Positions 30,463 to 39,979 of a stretch of DNA of 64,000 nt are shown in pieces. Numbering within the stretch: the stretch's first letter is position 1; each line of letters begins with the position of its first letter. Position numbers and translations under genes: made by a program. The stretch lies in assembly GCF_900116515.1 (NCBI RefSeq), contig NZ_FPBA01000009.1, positions 118,115 through 182,114 on the forward strand, given 5' to 3'. The notes beneath the pieces are model-generated. The model made no database searches, was not told the DNA's origin, and saw nothing but the letters and a program-made list of their open reading frames with translations. Origin of the DNA: Geodermatophilus amargosae (GTDB lineage: Bacteria; Actinomycetota; Actinomycetes; Mycobacteriales; Geodermatophilaceae).

Positions 30463-31425
30463 TTACTTACGGGCCGCGATCTGCTCGGTGGCGGCGGGGA
30501 CGACCTGGAACAGGTCGCCGACGACGCCGAAGTCGGCCAGCTCGAAGATCGGGGCCTCGGGGTCCTTGTTGACGGCCACGATGGTCTTCGAGGTCTGCAT
30601 GCCGGCGCGGTGCTGGATGGCGCCGGAGATGCCGACGGCGATGTAGAGCTGCGGCGAGACGGTCTTGCCGGTCTGCCCGACCTGGAAGCTGTGCGGGTAG
30701 AAACCGGAGTCGACCGCGGCACGCGAGGCACCCACGGCGGCGCCGAGGGAGTCGGCCAGGCCCTCGATGATCGAGAAGTTCTCGGCGCTGGCCACACCGC
30801 GGCCGCCAGAGACGACGATCGAGGCCTCGGTCAGCTCCGGGCGGTTGCTCTTCATCTCGACGACCTTGTCCACGACGCGGGTCTGCTTCGCCTGGTCGGA
30901 GAGGCTGACCTGCACCGGGACCTCCTCGCCGGCGGCAGGGGCCGGCTCGGGGGTCACGGAGTTGCCGCGCAGCGTGTAGATCGGCGTGCCGACCGTGACC
31001 TTGGAGTGCACGATCTGCGCGCCGGCGAAGACCACCTGGGTGGCGGTGCCGTCGGCGGCGATCTCGGTGACGTCGGTGAGGAAGCCACTGCCGGTCTTCA
31101 GCGCCAGCCGGCCGGCGACCTCGCGGCCCTCCGGGGAGGACGGGATGACGACGGCGGCCGGGGACGCCTGCTGCACGAGCTGGGCGAGCACCTCGGCCTT
31201 CGGGGCGACGAGGTACTCGTCGATCTCCGGGGACTCGGCGACGTAGACCTTCGCCGCGCCGTACTCGGCCAGCTGCTCGCGGGCGCCGGCGGCGACGCCG
31301 GGGCCGCCGGCGACGACCGCCGAGACCTCACCGAGCGCACGGGCGGCGGTGAGCGCCTCGAGGGTGCCCTTGCGGACGGTGCCGTCGGCCGGGTTCAGCT
31401 CGACGAGGACCAGGACCTCTGCCAT
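30463..31425 (-). CDS. etfA: Electron transfer flavoprotein alpha subunit
   Basis: 320 residues. With EtfB it carries electrons from acyl-CoA and related dehydrogenases to the ETF:quinone oxidoreductase. The FAD site is clear in the C-terminal domain: [28 protein letters not shown] and [15 protein letters not shown] is ~11 bases before the ATG. Downstream of etfB with a 38-base gap. M. tuberculosis fixB (Rv3028c) is the positional match. Confidence 0.95.
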   Translation of the reverse strand: MAEVLVLVELNPADGTVRKGTLEALTAARALGEVSAVVAGGPGVAAGAREQLAEYGAAKVYVAESPEIDEYLVAPKAEVLAQLVQQASPAAVVIPSSPEGREVAGRLALKTGSGFLTDVTEIAADGTATQVVFAGAQIVHSKVTVGTPIYTLRGNSVTPEPAPAAGEEVPVQVSLSDQAKQTRVVDKVVEMKSNRPELTEASIVVSGGRGVASAENFSIIEGLADSLGAAVGASRAAVDSGFYPHSFQVGQTGKTVSPQLYIAVGISGAIQHRAGMQTSKTIVAVNKDPEAPIFELADFGVVGDLFQVVPAATEQIAARK

Positions 31426-31463
31426 GACTGTTCAGTCTCCTCTTCGCTTCGATCGCGGCCGGG

Positions 31464-32243
31464 TCAGACGAGCTTCTGGCTGGCGAGGTAGCCCACGAGC
31501 TCCTGCGCGCCGTTGCCCTCGTCGGTGACCTTGACGCCCTCGCCCTTCGGCGGGCGGCCGGTGAAGTCCACGACCGCGCTGGTGGCGGTGGCCAGGCCCA
31601 CGGTGGAGGGGTCGATCCCGAGGTCGGCCAGCGACTTGGTCTCCACGGGCTTCTTCTTGGCGGCCATGATCCCCTTGAAGGAGGGGTAGCGCGGCTCGTT
31701 GATGGTGTCCCAGGTGGACACGATCGCCGGCAGCGGGGCCTCCAGGGCCCAGAAGCCGCCGTCGGTCTGCCGCTCGACCTTCACCGTCGAGCCCTCCACG
31801 GTCAGCTTCTGCGCCCCCGACAGCTGCGGGATGCCCAGCCGCTCGGAGAGCAGCGCCGGCATGACCGCGACCTGGCCGTCGGTCGACGTGGCGCCGGTGA
31901 GCACCAGGTCGTACTCCATCTGCTGCAGCGCCGCGGCGAGGACCGCCGAGGTCTGGATCGCGCAGGAGCCGTGGATGGCGTCGTCCTGCACGTGCACCGC
32001 CTTGTCCGCGCCCATGGAGAGGGCCTTGCGGATGGCGTCGGTGGCGCTGCCCGGGCCGACGGTGAGGATGGTGACCTCGCCGCCCTCGCGGTCGCGGACC
32101 TGCAGCGCCTCCTCGATCGCGTACTCGTCGATCTCGTTGATGACGTTGTCCGCGGTGGCGCGGGCGACGGTGTTGTCCGACGGGTCCAGCGAACGCTGGG
32201 TGCCGGAGTCGGGGACCTGCTTGACCAGAACGACGATGTTCAT
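31464..32243 (-). CDS. etfB: Electron transfer flavoprotein beta subunit
   Basis: 259 residues. NIVVLVKQVPDS opening, NEIDEYAIEEAL, TVGPGSATDAIRKALSMGAD and the AMP-binding region with LTGATSTDGQVAVMPALLSERLG. The GGAGGT site lies ~10 bases before the ATG. First gene of etfBA. Confidence 0.95.
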   Translation of the reverse strand: MNIVVLVKQVPDSGTQRSLDPSDNTVARATADNVINEIDEYAIEEALQVRDREGGEVTILTVGPGSATDAIRKALSMGADKAVHVQDDAIHGSCAIQTSAVLAAALQQMEYDLVLTGATSTDGQVAVMPALLSERLGIPQLSGAQKLTVEGSTVKVERQTDGGFWALEAPLPAIVSTWDTINEPRYPSFKGIMAAKKKPVETKSLADLGIDPSTVGLATATSAVVDFTGRPPKGEGVKVTDEGNGAQELVGYLASQKLV

Positions 32244-32311
32244 CGCCAGACCTACCTCCGCGATCGGTCATGGGGGACGCGGGCCGCGGCCCGCCTGGCT
32301 CCGATAGTGGA

Positions 32312-32328
32312 GGTTACTGCGGGGTAAC
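32312..32328. promoter_or_regulatory. GTTAC-N6-GTAAC inverted repeat upstream of etfBA
   Basis: GTTAC (32313-32317) and GTAAC (32324-32328) stand out as AT-containing arms in a GC-rich gap, ~75 bases before etfB. This is the size and form of a TetR-family operator. No regulator is encoded next to it, so the link is inferred. Confidence 0.35.
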
Positions 32329-32340
32329 GGCGCACCGAGC

Positions 32341-32360
32341 CGGGGTGCCGGTGAACCCCG
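32341..32360 (-). terminator. Hairpin directly after the Cds1-like gene
   Basis: CGGGGT (32341-32346) pairs with ACCCCG (32355-32360) over an 8-base loop. On the minus strand it starts at the base after the stop codon. Confidence 0.5.
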
Positions 32361-33479
32361 TCACGCCGTCCATCGTCCGGTGGCGGCGAACTCGTCCAGG
32401 ACGGCCGTGGAGGGCGCCAGGTCCAGGCCGCACCCGGCCACCCACTCGTCGGAGTGGTACGTGTGCGCGTACCGCTCGCCGCCGTCGCAGAGCAGGGTGA
32501 CGACGCTGCCGCTGCGCCCGGCCGCGACCATCTCGGCGACCAGCCGGAACGCGCCCCAGAGGTTGGTGCCGGTCGAGCCGCCGGCCCGCCGCCCGGTGGC
32601 CCGCTGCAGGTGCCGCACCGCCGCGAGCGAGGCGGCGTCGGGGACGCGGATCATCCGGTCCACCACCGACGGCAGGAACGACGGCTCCACCCGCGGCCGT
32701 CCGATCCCCTCGATCCGGCTGGGCATCCCGGTGGTCCAGGCCGGCTCGTCCTCCACCCAGCCCGGGAAGAAGGCCGAGTTCTCCGGGTCGACGACGGCCA
32801 GCCGGGTCGGGTGCCGCCGGAAGCGCAGGTAGCGGCCGAAGGTCGCGCTCGTGCCGCCGGTCCCGGCGCCGACGACGACCCACTCGGGCACCGGGTGGCG
32901 CTCGAGGGCCATCTGCTCGAACACCGACTCGGCGATGGTGTTGTTGCCGCGCCAGTCGGTGGCCCGCTCGGCGTGGGTGAACTGGTCCAGGTAGTGACCG
33001 CCGGTCTCGGCGGCCAGCCGGCGGGCCTCGTCGTACATCTCCGGCGCCTTCTCCACGAAGGTGCACCGCCCGCCGTGGGACTCGATGAGCGCGACCTTCT
33101 CCGGGCTGGTCGAGGCGGGCATCACCGCCACGAAGGGCAGGCCCAGCATCCGGGCGAAGTAGGCCTCGCTGACCGCCGTCGACCCGCTGGAGGCCTCGAC
33201 GACGGTGCTGCCCTCGGTGATCCAGCCCGAGCACAGCGCGTGCAGGAACAGCGAGCGGGCCAGCCGGTGCTTGAGGCTGCCGGTCGGGTGCGTCGACTCG
33301 TCCTTGAGGTAGAGGTCGACGCCCCACTCCGGCGGCAGCGGGTACACGAGCAGGTGGGTGTCGGCGCTGCGCACGCCGTCGGCCTCCACGGCGGCGATCG
33401 CCCGCTCCAGCCACGCCCGCCCGGCGCGATCGGACCGGTCGACGTCGGTGACCTCGTCAGGGGTCTGGGACTCGCTCAC
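32361..33479 (-). CDS. PLP-dependent cysteine synthase-family enzyme (Cds1-like)
   Basis: 372 residues from GTG 33479; GAGGA lies 8 bases upstream, which favours this over the in-frame GTG at 33497. PLP lysine in [13 protein letters not shown], the substrate Asn/Ser loop as [17 protein letters not shown], the phosphate loop [18 protein letters not shown]. This subgroup resembles M. tuberculosis Rv3684 (Cds1), reported as an L-cysteine desulfhydrase that makes H2S, so it may break down cysteine rather than make it. Divergent from the kinase gene. Direction of reaction uncertain. Confidence 0.8.
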   Translation of the reverse strand: MSESQTPDEVTDVDRSDRAGRAWLERAIAAVEADGVRSADTHLLVYPLPPEWGVDLYLKDESTHPTGSLKHRLARSLFLHALCSGWITEGSTVVEASSGSTAVSEAYFARMLGLPFVAVMPASTSPEKVALIESHGGRCTFVEKAPEMYDEARRLAAETGGHYLDQFTHAERATDWRGNNTIAESVFEQMALERHPVPEWVVVGAGTGGTSATFGRYLRFRRHPTRLAVVDPENSAFFPGWVEDEPAWTTGMPSRIEGIGRPRVEPSFLPSVVDRMIRVPDAASLAAVRHLQRATGRRAGGSTGTNLWGAFRLVAEMVAAGRSGSVVTLLCDGGERYAHTYHSDEWVAGCGLDLAPSTAVLDEFAATGRWTA

Positions 33480-33619
33480 CGGGCCATCCTCGTGCACCGT
33501 CCGGACCGGCTGCGCACGCTGCGTCGCCGCGGGACTGCACCGTGGTGGGACGCGGCGCAGAGGGAGGCGGTCGGGCGCGCGTGCGGCCGACGGCCGGGCC
33601 CGGGCGGGACCGTGGTGCC

Positions 33620-33625
33620 TACCCT
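33620..33625 (+). promoter_or_regulatory. Candidate -10 (TACCCT) of the kinase gene
   Basis: TACCCT lies 48 bases before the ATG, allowing a short 5' leader that contains the AGGAG site (33664-33668). No clear -35. Confidence 0.35.
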
Positions 33626-33673
33626 CCCCCGGCGCCGGAGTTGCCTGTCCGGCCGGTCAGGCGAGGAGCCTCC

Positions 33674-35782
33674 ATGTCCCGAGAGTTCGGCCCGTACCTC
33701 CTCGAGGAGGTGCTGGGCGTCGGCGGGATGGGTGAGGTCTGGCGCGCGCGGGACACCCGCCGCGAGCGCCTGGTCGCCCTCAAGCTCCTGCCGGAGAACC
33801 TCAACGGGGACCCGGAGTTCGCCAGCCGCTTCCGGCGCGAGTCGCACGTCGCCGCGCGGCTGCGCGAGCCCCACGTCATCCCGATCCACGACTACGGCGA
33901 GATCGACGGCCGCCTGTTCATCGACATGCGCCTGGTCGACGGCCGCGACCTCGGCGCCCTGCTCACGGAGGGACCGCTGCCGCCGGCACGGACGGTGGCG
34001 CTGCTGTCGCAGGTCGCCGACGCCCTGGAGGCCGCGCACGCCGACCACCTGGTGCACCGGGACGTCAAGCCGAGCAACGTCCTGGTGACGGCCACCGACT
34101 TCGTGTACGTCGTCGACTTCGGCATCGCCCGGTCCATCGGCAGCACCCGGACGTCGCTGACGATCACCGGCGCGACGGTCGGCACCCTCGACTACATGGC
34201 GCCCGAGCGCTTCACCGACCAGCCGATCGACGGGCGGGTGGACGTCTACTCCCTGGCCTGCGTCCTGGCCCAGTGCCTCACCGGGCGCCGTCCCTTCCGC
34301 GGCGAGGACCTCCCGGCGCTGCTCTACGCCCACCTCTACGTCGACCCGCCCCGGCCCAGCGAGCTGGTCGCGGGGGTGCCCCCGGCGTTGGACGCGGTGA
34401 TCGCCCGGGGCATGGCCAAGCGTCCCGAGGACCGCTACCCGACACCGCGCGCACTGGTCGACGCCGCTCGCCTGGCGCTGGAGCCGGCCGGCGCACCGGG
34501 TGGGCCACCCGGGCCCGGGACGACCCCACCGGAGCGGACCACCGAGCCGGCGAGGACCGCCGCGGCCCCGCCGACCGTGCTGGGCGTGCGCTCCGGCGAC
34601 GGCGCGCACAGCTCCGTGCAGCAGTTGCCCGCCGCCCCGGCCCCGCCCGGCGGCCCCGGCCGGGCCCCGCGTCCACGTCGCCGGCGGATCGCGCTGGTCA
34701 GCGCGCTGGTCCTCGTCCTGGTCGCCGCGGGGCTCGCGGTCTTCCTGTGGCCCCTCGACCGGGGAGGAGCCGACGCCGCCGGCACGCCCACCGGCACGCC
34801 GGGCAGCACCCTCGCCCCCGAGGCGACCACGGCACCGCCCTCGTCGAGCGCACCCCCACCGGTCAGCCTCGCGGTGCCGACGCAACTCGGCGACCCCATC
34901 TCCGTGCCGCCCACGCCGGGCTTCATCGCCATCGCGCCCGACGGCCGCTACGCCTACATCGCCCACCGGACGCAGGGGTTCGTCAGCGTCCTCGACCTGA
35001 CCTCGCAGGTCGACTCGTCGCGGATCCCGATCCCGGCCGGTCCTCCGCAGTTCATCACCTTCTCGCCGGACGGCAGCCGGGCCTACGTCACGGTGTACGA
35101 CGACCCGAACAGCGTGCACGCCGTCGTCGTCGTCGACACGACGACCAACGCGGTGCTGCAGACCATCGAGGTGGGGCTGCGCCCGTACGCGCCGGCGACC
35201 TCCCCGGACGGCCGGTGGCTCTACGTCCCCCTGCACAACGAGGGCCGCGTCCAGGTGGTGGACACCACCACCGGCGAGACGGTGGACTCCTACGCCGTGC
35301 CGGAGAACCCGCACTGGATCGCCGTGTCCGCCGACGGCCGGCGCGCCTACACCGCCAACCACGAGTCCGGCGTGCTCTCGGTGCTGGACCTGGCCGACGG
35401 CGGCCGGGTCGTGCAGGAGATCCCCGCCGGGGTCTCGCCCCACAGCGTCGCGATCTCACCCGACGGCAGCCGGGTCGCCGTGGTGGCCTTCGACAGCAGC
35501 GAGGCGTTCCTCGTCGACACCGCGACCGACACGCCGCTGGGCAGCCGGGCCGTCGGCACGCGCCCCCAGGACGTCTCGTGGGCGGCGGACGGGGCGCGGT
35601 TCTACACCGCCGACGTGGAGTCCGACACCATGTCGGTGGTCGACGCCCGGACGCTCGAGGTGACCGCGAGCCCCCCGACCGGCGACGGCCCCACCAGCGT
35701 GGCGGTGTCGCCGGACGGGCGGCGGGCCTACGTGACGAACCTCAACGACGCCACCGTGGTCGTCTTCCAGCTCACGGCGTGA
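33674..35782 (+). CDS. Receptor Ser/Thr kinase with extracellular YVTN beta-propeller
   Basis: 702 residues; ATG with AGGAG 5 bases upstream. Kinase domain 1-~270: GVGGMGEV, K37 (VALKLL), HRDVKPSN with D130, VDFGIAR with D148, and MAPERF. A Pro/Thr linker leads to one membrane helix (~337-356) after an RRRR-type stop signal, a second Pro/Ser/Thr linker, then ~300 residues of YVTN-like blades (ISPDGSRVAVV, SPDGRRAYVTN, VVDTTTNAVLQTIEVG). Architecture parallels mycobacterial PknD, which also senses through a propeller. Ligand unknown. Its 3' end overlaps the convergent ABC gene by 11 bases. Confidence 0.9.
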   Translation: MSREFGPYLLEEVLGVGGMGEVWRARDTRRERLVALKLLPENLNGDPEFASRFRRESHVAARLREPHVIPIHDYGEIDGRLFIDMRLVDGRDLGALLTEGPLPPARTVALLSQVADALEAAHADHLVHRDVKPSNVLVTATDFVYVVDFGIARSIGSTRTSLTITGATVGTLDYMAPERFTDQPIDGRVDVYSLACVLAQCLTGRRPFRGEDLPALLYAHLYVDPPRPSELVAGVPPALDAVIARGMAKRPEDRYPTPRALVDAARLALEPAGAPGGPPGPGTTPPERTTEPARTAAAPPTVLGVRSGDGAHSSVQQLPAAPAPPGGPGRAPRPRRRRIALVSALVLVLVAAGLAVFLWPLDRGGADAAGTPTGTPGSTLAPEATTAPPSSSAPPPVSLAVPTQLGDPISVPPTPGFIAIAPDGRYAYIAHRTQGFVSVLDLTSQVDSSRIPIPAGPPQFITFSPDGSRAYVTVYDDPNSVHAVVVVDTTTNAVLQTIEVGLRPYAPATSPDGRWLYVPLHNEGRVQVVDTTTGETVDSYAVPENPHWIAVSADGRRAYTANHESGVLSVLDLADGGRVVQEIPAGVSPHSVAISPDGSRVAVVAFDSSEAFLVDTATDTPLGSRAVGTRPQDVSWAADGARFYTADVESDTMSVVDARTLEVTASPPTGDGPTSVAVSPDGRRAYVTNLNDATVVVFQLTA

Positions 35783-36911
35783 GGTCGGCCGGCTCGACGA
35801 GGGCGGGGCGCTCGGCGGGGGTGACGGTGACCGGCGTCCCGGGCGTGAGGCCCTGGCTGCCGGCGCTGGGGACGTCGGCCTGCACCTCGACGCCGTCGGG
35901 CAGCGCGACGGTCAGCCGCGTGACGGCGCCGGAGAACGTGCGCGTCACCACCCGGCCGGGACCGCGCGGGTCGCCCTCGACCTCCAGCGCCTCCGGCCGC
36001 ACCAGCGCGAACGCCGGCCCGGCCGCGGGCGCGGCACCGAGCACCTCGCGGCGGACGCCGAGGAACTCCACGTCGCCGTCGCCGAGCACGGCGGGGATGC
36101 GGTTCATCGTGCCGACGAAGCCGGCCACGAACGCCGTCGCCGGGCGCTCGTAGAGGTCGTCGGGCGAGGCCACCTGCTCCAGCCGGCCGGCCCGCATGAC
36201 GCCGACCCGGTCGGCCACCGACAGCGCCTCGGCCTGGTCGTGGGTGACGAACACCGTGGTGATGCCGAGCTCGAGCTGGATGCGGCGGATCTCGTCGCGC
36301 AGCTGCACCCGCACCTGCGCGTCCAGCGCCGACAGCGGCTCGTCGAGCAGCAGCACCTGCGGCGCCACGGCCAGGGCGCGGGCCAGCGCGACCCGCTGCT
36401 GCTGGCCGCCGGAGAGCTGGTGCGGGTAGCGCTGCGCGCGGTCGGCGAGCCCCACCAGCTCGAGCAGCTCCGCGGCCCGCCCGGCGCGCTCGGCCTTGTC
36501 CCGGCGGCGCACCCGCAGCCCGAAGGCGACGTTCTCGGCGACGGTCATGTTCGGGAAGAGGCTGTAGGCCTGGAACACCATGCCGACGTCGCGCCTGCTC
36601 GGCGGGATCGCCGTGACGTCGCGGCGGTCGAACCACACCCGGCCGGCGTCGGGGACCTCGAAGCCGGCGATGGCACGCAGCGCCGTCGTCTTGCCGCAAC
36701 CGGAGGGACCGAGCAGCGCGAGGAACTCCCCGCCGGCGACGTCGAGGTCGAGCCCGTCGAGCGCGAGCACCCCGCCGTAGCGGCGGGTCAGCCCCTCGAG
36801 GCGGACGCCGACCGGTGGCTGCTCGCGCAGGTCGGCGGGCGCGGCGGCGCGGGCCGGCGCCCGGCCGGGCATCTCGGCGGCCACGGTCCCGGGCTCGGGA
36901 GCGGCGGTCAT
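35772..36911 (-). CDS. ABC importer ATPase (Fe3+/polyamine/2-aminoethylphosphonate type)
   Basis: 379 residues. Walker A LLGPSGCGKTT (~66-76), Q-loop VFQAYSLFPN, signature LSGGQQQRVALARAL, Walker B LLLDEPLSALD, H-loop FVTHDQAEA, then a TOBE domain (~290-370). This is the PotA/FbpC/PhnT group. The ATG overlaps the stop of the upstream permease (ATGA). Last gene of a four-gene operon with one binding protein and two separate permeases. The ligand cannot be fixed from sequence. Confidence 0.92.
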   Translation of the reverse strand: MTAAPEPGTVAAEMPGRAPARAAAPADLREQPPVGVRLEGLTRRYGGVLALDGLDLDVAGGEFLALLGPSGCGKTTALRAIAGFEVPDAGRVWFDRRDVTAIPPSRRDVGMVFQAYSLFPNMTVAENVAFGLRVRRRDKAERAGRAAELLELVGLADRAQRYPHQLSGGQQQRVALARALAVAPQVLLLDEPLSALDAQVRVQLRDEIRRIQLELGITTVFVTHDQAEALSVADRVGVMRAGRLEQVASPDDLYERPATAFVAGFVGTMNRIPAVLGDGDVEFLGVRREVLGAAPAAGPAFALVRPEALEVEGDPRGPGRVVTRTFSGAVTRLTVALPDGVEVQADVPSAGSQGLTPGTPVTVTPAERPALVEPADLTP

Positions 36912-37801
36912 GCGGGGTCCTCCTCGCGGCGCCGGCGGTCCAGCGCGGAGATCAGCAACAGCAGCGCCCAGGTCAGGAGCAGCGAGAGCACCGAGACGGC
37001 GACCGACAGCCGTGGCTGCGAGCCGGCGATGCGCACGATCCAGGTCGGGAAGGTCTCGAAGCCGAGGATGTTCGCCACGGTGAACTCCCCCAGCACGAGA
37101 GCGAGGGTGAGGAAGGCGGCGTTGAGCACCGAGGTCCGCAGCACCGGCAGCACCACCGAGAGCATCACCCGCGGCCAGGAGGCGCCGAGCACCCGCGCGG
37201 CCTCCGTCAGCGTGCGCAGCTGCGCACCGCGGACCCCAGCGTCCAGCGCGCGGTAGACGAAGGGCAGCGCCAGGACGACGTAGACGAGCACCAGGATCCA
37301 CGGCAGTGCCGGCTCCTGGAGGGCGAAGAACGCCTCGGCCAGCGGGGTCCCGAGGAAGTACTCGGGCGCCCAGGCCAGCACGCTGCGCACGCCCACGACC
37401 AGCGCGATCGGCGGCAGCAGCAGCGGGACCAGCGTGAGCAGCTCCACCAGCGGGCGCAGCCGCGGCAGCCGCAGCTCCACGAGCACCACGGTGGGCACCA
37501 TGAGCAGCAGCGCGATGAGCACGGTGAGCGCACCGAGGGCCAGCGACCGGCCGAAGTTCTCGGTGAACCCCTCGGCGGTCGGGATGCTCGTGTAGACGTC
37601 GGCGGTGACGCCGTCGCGGCTGCGGACGGTGAACCACACCGAGGCCGCCAGCGGCACCAGGAAGTACAGGCCGAGGACGGCGAACACCACCCACCGCCAT
37701 GCCCCCCGCCCGCGGCGGGCGGCCCGCACCGGCGTCTCCGGCGCGACGCCGCCGGCCCCGGCGACGCCGGCGGTGGAGGTGCCGGCCGTCGTCGCGCTCA
37801 C
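36908..37801 (-). CDS. ABC importer permease, second
   Basis: 297 residues with six membrane segments and the permease EAA loop (TEAARVLGASWPRVMLSVVLP). Starts with GTG 37801, which overlaps the first permease stop (GTGA), and ends in an ATGA overlap with the ATPase. Belongs to the PotC/FbpB-half type used by iron, polyamine and phosphonate importers. Confidence 0.9.
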   Translation of the reverse strand: MSATTAGTSTAGVAGAGGVAPETPVRAARRGRGAWRWVVFAVLGLYFLVPLAASVWFTVRSRDGVTADVYTSIPTAEGFTENFGRSLALGALTVLIALLLMVPTVVLVELRLPRLRPLVELLTLVPLLLPPIALVVGVRSVLAWAPEYFLGTPLAEAFFALQEPALPWILVLVYVVLALPFVYRALDAGVRGAQLRTLTEAARVLGASWPRVMLSVVLPVLRTSVLNAAFLTLALVLGEFTVANILGFETFPTWIVRIAGSQPRLSVAVSVLSLLLTWALLLLISALDRRRREEDPA

Positions 37802-38733
37802 GTCAGCCACCGGGACGTGCGCCGCTGGACCCAGGTGTAGAACGCCATGACCAGCCCCACCAGGACGACCATCCCGAGCGCGAGCGCCTTGCCCAGGTTC
37901 TCCGCCCCGACGACGACGTTGCTCGACAGCGCGTCGGCGATCTGCAGCGTCACCAGCGGGACGCTGCTGCCCACCAGTGCCCGGGCCGTGGCGTAGGCGG
38001 CGAACGCGGAGGCGAACAGCAGCATGGTCGCGCCCAGCACCGGCGGGGCGAGCACCGGCCCGCCGACGTACCGCCAGTACTGCCAGCCGCTGGCGCCGAG
38101 GACGTCGGAGGCCTCCCGCCACTGCGGCCGCAGCGCCTCGACCGCCGGGACGATGGTCAGCACCATGAGCGGGATCAGGAAGTACAGGTAGACCAGCGCC
38201 AGGCCGGTCAGGGAGGCCAGCCGGAAGCCGTCGAGGCCGAGCGGGCCGGTGAGCACCGCGGTGACCACCCCGGCGTTGCCGATGGTAGCGAGGAAGGCGA
38301 AGGCCAGCGGGACACCGCCGAAGTTGGCGAGCACGCCCGAGGCGGTGAGCACCAGGCGGCGCAGCAGCCGGCCGCGCCGGGTGGTCACGACGGCGAAGGC
38401 GAGTGCCAGGCCGAGGACAGCGCCCAGGACGGCGGTGATCGCCGACAGCTCGAGGCTGCCGACGTAGGACCGCGCGTAGGCGCCGCCGGTGACGGTCCCG
38501 ATGTTCGCCGTCGACCAGCTCTCCTCGAAGGTGACCGGGTCGACGGCGCGGAACGCCTCCACGGCCAGCACGCCGACCGGCAGGAGCAGGAAGACGGCGA
38601 CGTAGAGCAGGAAGGGCAGGATGCCCAGGACCGGGCCCAGCGCGGGCAGCAGACCGCCGCGCCGGCGCCCCCTGCGGGACGCCGGCGCGGCGCTCGTGGT
38701 TGCGGTGCTCAGCCGGAGATCTCCTGGTTCCAC
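37798..38733 (-). CDS. ABC importer permease, first
   Basis: Up to 311 residues with about six membrane segments and the EAA loop EASDVLGASGWQYWRYVGGPVL. The start is problematic: GTG 38733 is in frame but has no ribosome site and overlaps the binding-protein gene by 25 bases. A CTG at 38712 has AGGAG (38725-38721) exactly 8 bases upstream and would form a CTGA overlap, the same design as the other junctions of this operon. I list the longer form; the CTG is a real alternative (304 residues). Confidence 0.85.
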   Translation of the reverse strand: MEPGDLRLSTATTSAAPASRRGRRRGGLLPALGPVLGILPFLLYVAVFLLLPVGVLAVEAFRAVDPVTFEESWSTANIGTVTGGAYARSYVGSLELSAITAVLGAVLGLALAFAVVTTRRGRLLRRLVLTASGVLANFGGVPLAFAFLATIGNAGVVTAVLTGPLGLDGFRLASLTGLALVYLYFLIPLMVLTIVPAVEALRPQWREASDVLGASGWQYWRYVGGPVLAPPVLGATMLLFASAFAAYATARALVGSSVPLVTLQIADALSSNVVVGAENLGKALALGMVVLVGLVMAFYTWVQRRTSRWLT

Positions 38734-39860
38734 CGGGTGGCGACCACCTGCTGGGCGGCGCTCTCCTGCTCCTGGGTCGGGAACTCCGCGGTGCCCTCGA
38801 CCTCCGGCAGGGCGGCGAGCGCCTCGGCGTCGGCCGTGCCGGCCTCCTCCATCGCGGGCAGCCGGACCGGGCGGGCGCCGCCGGCCAGGTAGAGGTTCTG
38901 GCCGCGGTCGCTGTAGAGGAACTCCTGCCACAGCCGCGCGGCGGCCGGGTGCGGGGCGTAGGCGCTGATCGCCTGGCTGTAGTAGCCGCCGAACAGCCCG
39001 TCGGAGGGGACGGCGACCTGCCAGTCGACGCCCTGCTCGGCGAGCTCGTCGGTCAGGCCGGCGTTGAGGTAGTCCCAGTCGATGGCCAGCGGGGTCTCGC
39101 CGCTCTGGATGGTCGCCGGGGTGATCTCGACCGGGTTGAAGTTCCCGACCTCCTTGACCTGGGCGAAGAAGTCGATGCCCGGGCCGATGTCGTCGAGACT
39201 GCCGCCGTTGGCCAGCGAGGCGGCCCAGACGCCGGAGAAGGCGGCCGCGGCCTGCGTCGGGTTGCCGTTGAGCGCGACCTGGCCGGCGTACTGCGGGTCG
39301 AGCAGGTCGGCCATCGACGTCGGGCACGCGGCGATCACCGTGGCGTTGCAGCCGATGGAGATGTAGCCGCCGTAGTCGTTGTACCAGTGGCCGTCGGGGT
39401 CCTTCTGGCCCTCGGGGATCTCGTCCCAGGTCTCCACCTTGTAGGGCGCCAGGAAGTCCTGGGCCTGGGCCTGGCGGGCGAAGGCGGTGCCCAGGTCGAG
39501 GACGTCGGGGGCGCGGTCCTGCCCGCGCTGGCTCTCGACGGCGTTGAGCTCGTCCTGGCTGGAGCCGTCGGGCGAGGCGCTGTTGACGGTGATCCCGTAC
39601 TCCTCCTCGAAGGCGGAGATGATCTCGCCGTAGTTCGCCCAGTCCGGCGGCAGCGCGATGACGTTGAGCTCCCCCTCGGCCTTCGCCGCCTCGACGAGGG
39701 CGTCCATGCCGCCGAGGTCCTCGGCCGAGCGGGCGCTCGCCGCGTCGGAGCCGCCGCCTCCCCCCGAGCCGCTGTCGTCGCTGTCGCCGCCGCACGCGGT
39801 CAGCACGAGGGTCGCGGCCGCCAGCACGGTCGCGGTCCTCAGGGTGGGGGTGGATCGCAC
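38709..39860 (-). CDS. ABC importer substrate-binding lipoprotein
   Basis: 383 residues from GTG 39860, with GGAGG 5-6 bases upstream. Lipobox LVLTACGG, then a Gly/Ser/Asp linker and a type II periplasmic-binding fold (LVEAAKAEGELNVIALPPDW, ISAFEEEYGITVNSASPDGSS, PDVLDLGTAFA). It is in the Fe3+/spermidine/phosphonate cluster; a GGYY pair resembles iron-binding tyrosines but this alone does not decide the ligand. First gene of the importer operon. Confidence 0.88.
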   Translation of the reverse strand: MRSTPTLRTATVLAAATLVLTACGGDSDDSGSGGGGGSDAASARSAEDLGGMDALVEAAKAEGELNVIALPPDWANYGEIISAFEEEYGITVNSASPDGSSQDELNAVESQRGQDRAPDVLDLGTAFARQAQAQDFLAPYKVETWDEIPEGQKDPDGHWYNDYGGYISIGCNATVIAACPTSMADLLDPQYAGQVALNGNPTQAAAAFSGVWAASLANGGSLDDIGPGIDFFAQVKEVGNFNPVEITPATIQSGETPLAIDWDYLNAGLTDELAEQGVDWQVAVPSDGLFGGYYSQAISAYAPHPAAARLWQEFLYSDRGQNLYLAGGARPVRLPAMEEAGTADAEALAALPEVEGTAEFPTQEQESAAQQVVATRWNQEISG

Positions 39861-39916
39861 GGGTCCTCCAGGGGAGCGGGTCGGTTCGGCCGACGGGCCC
39901 TGCGGATGGTGACAGA

Positions 39917-39931
39917 CCGGGACCGTCCCGG
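39917..39931 (-). terminator. Small hairpin between echA and the importer operon
   Basis: CCGGGA-CCG-TCCCGG, six perfect pairs, about 50 bases beyond the enoyl-CoA hydratase stop. Confidence 0.45.
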
Positions 39932-39979
39932 GGGCCGGACGCGGTGACGGTCGCGGGAACAGTGGGCGACGCGGGTGGG

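Noticed and set aside
35772..39860. Naming the importer as iron-, polyamine- or phosphonate-specific
   Set aside because: ATPase, permeases and binding protein fit several ligand classes, and no ligand-specific enzyme gene is adjacent.
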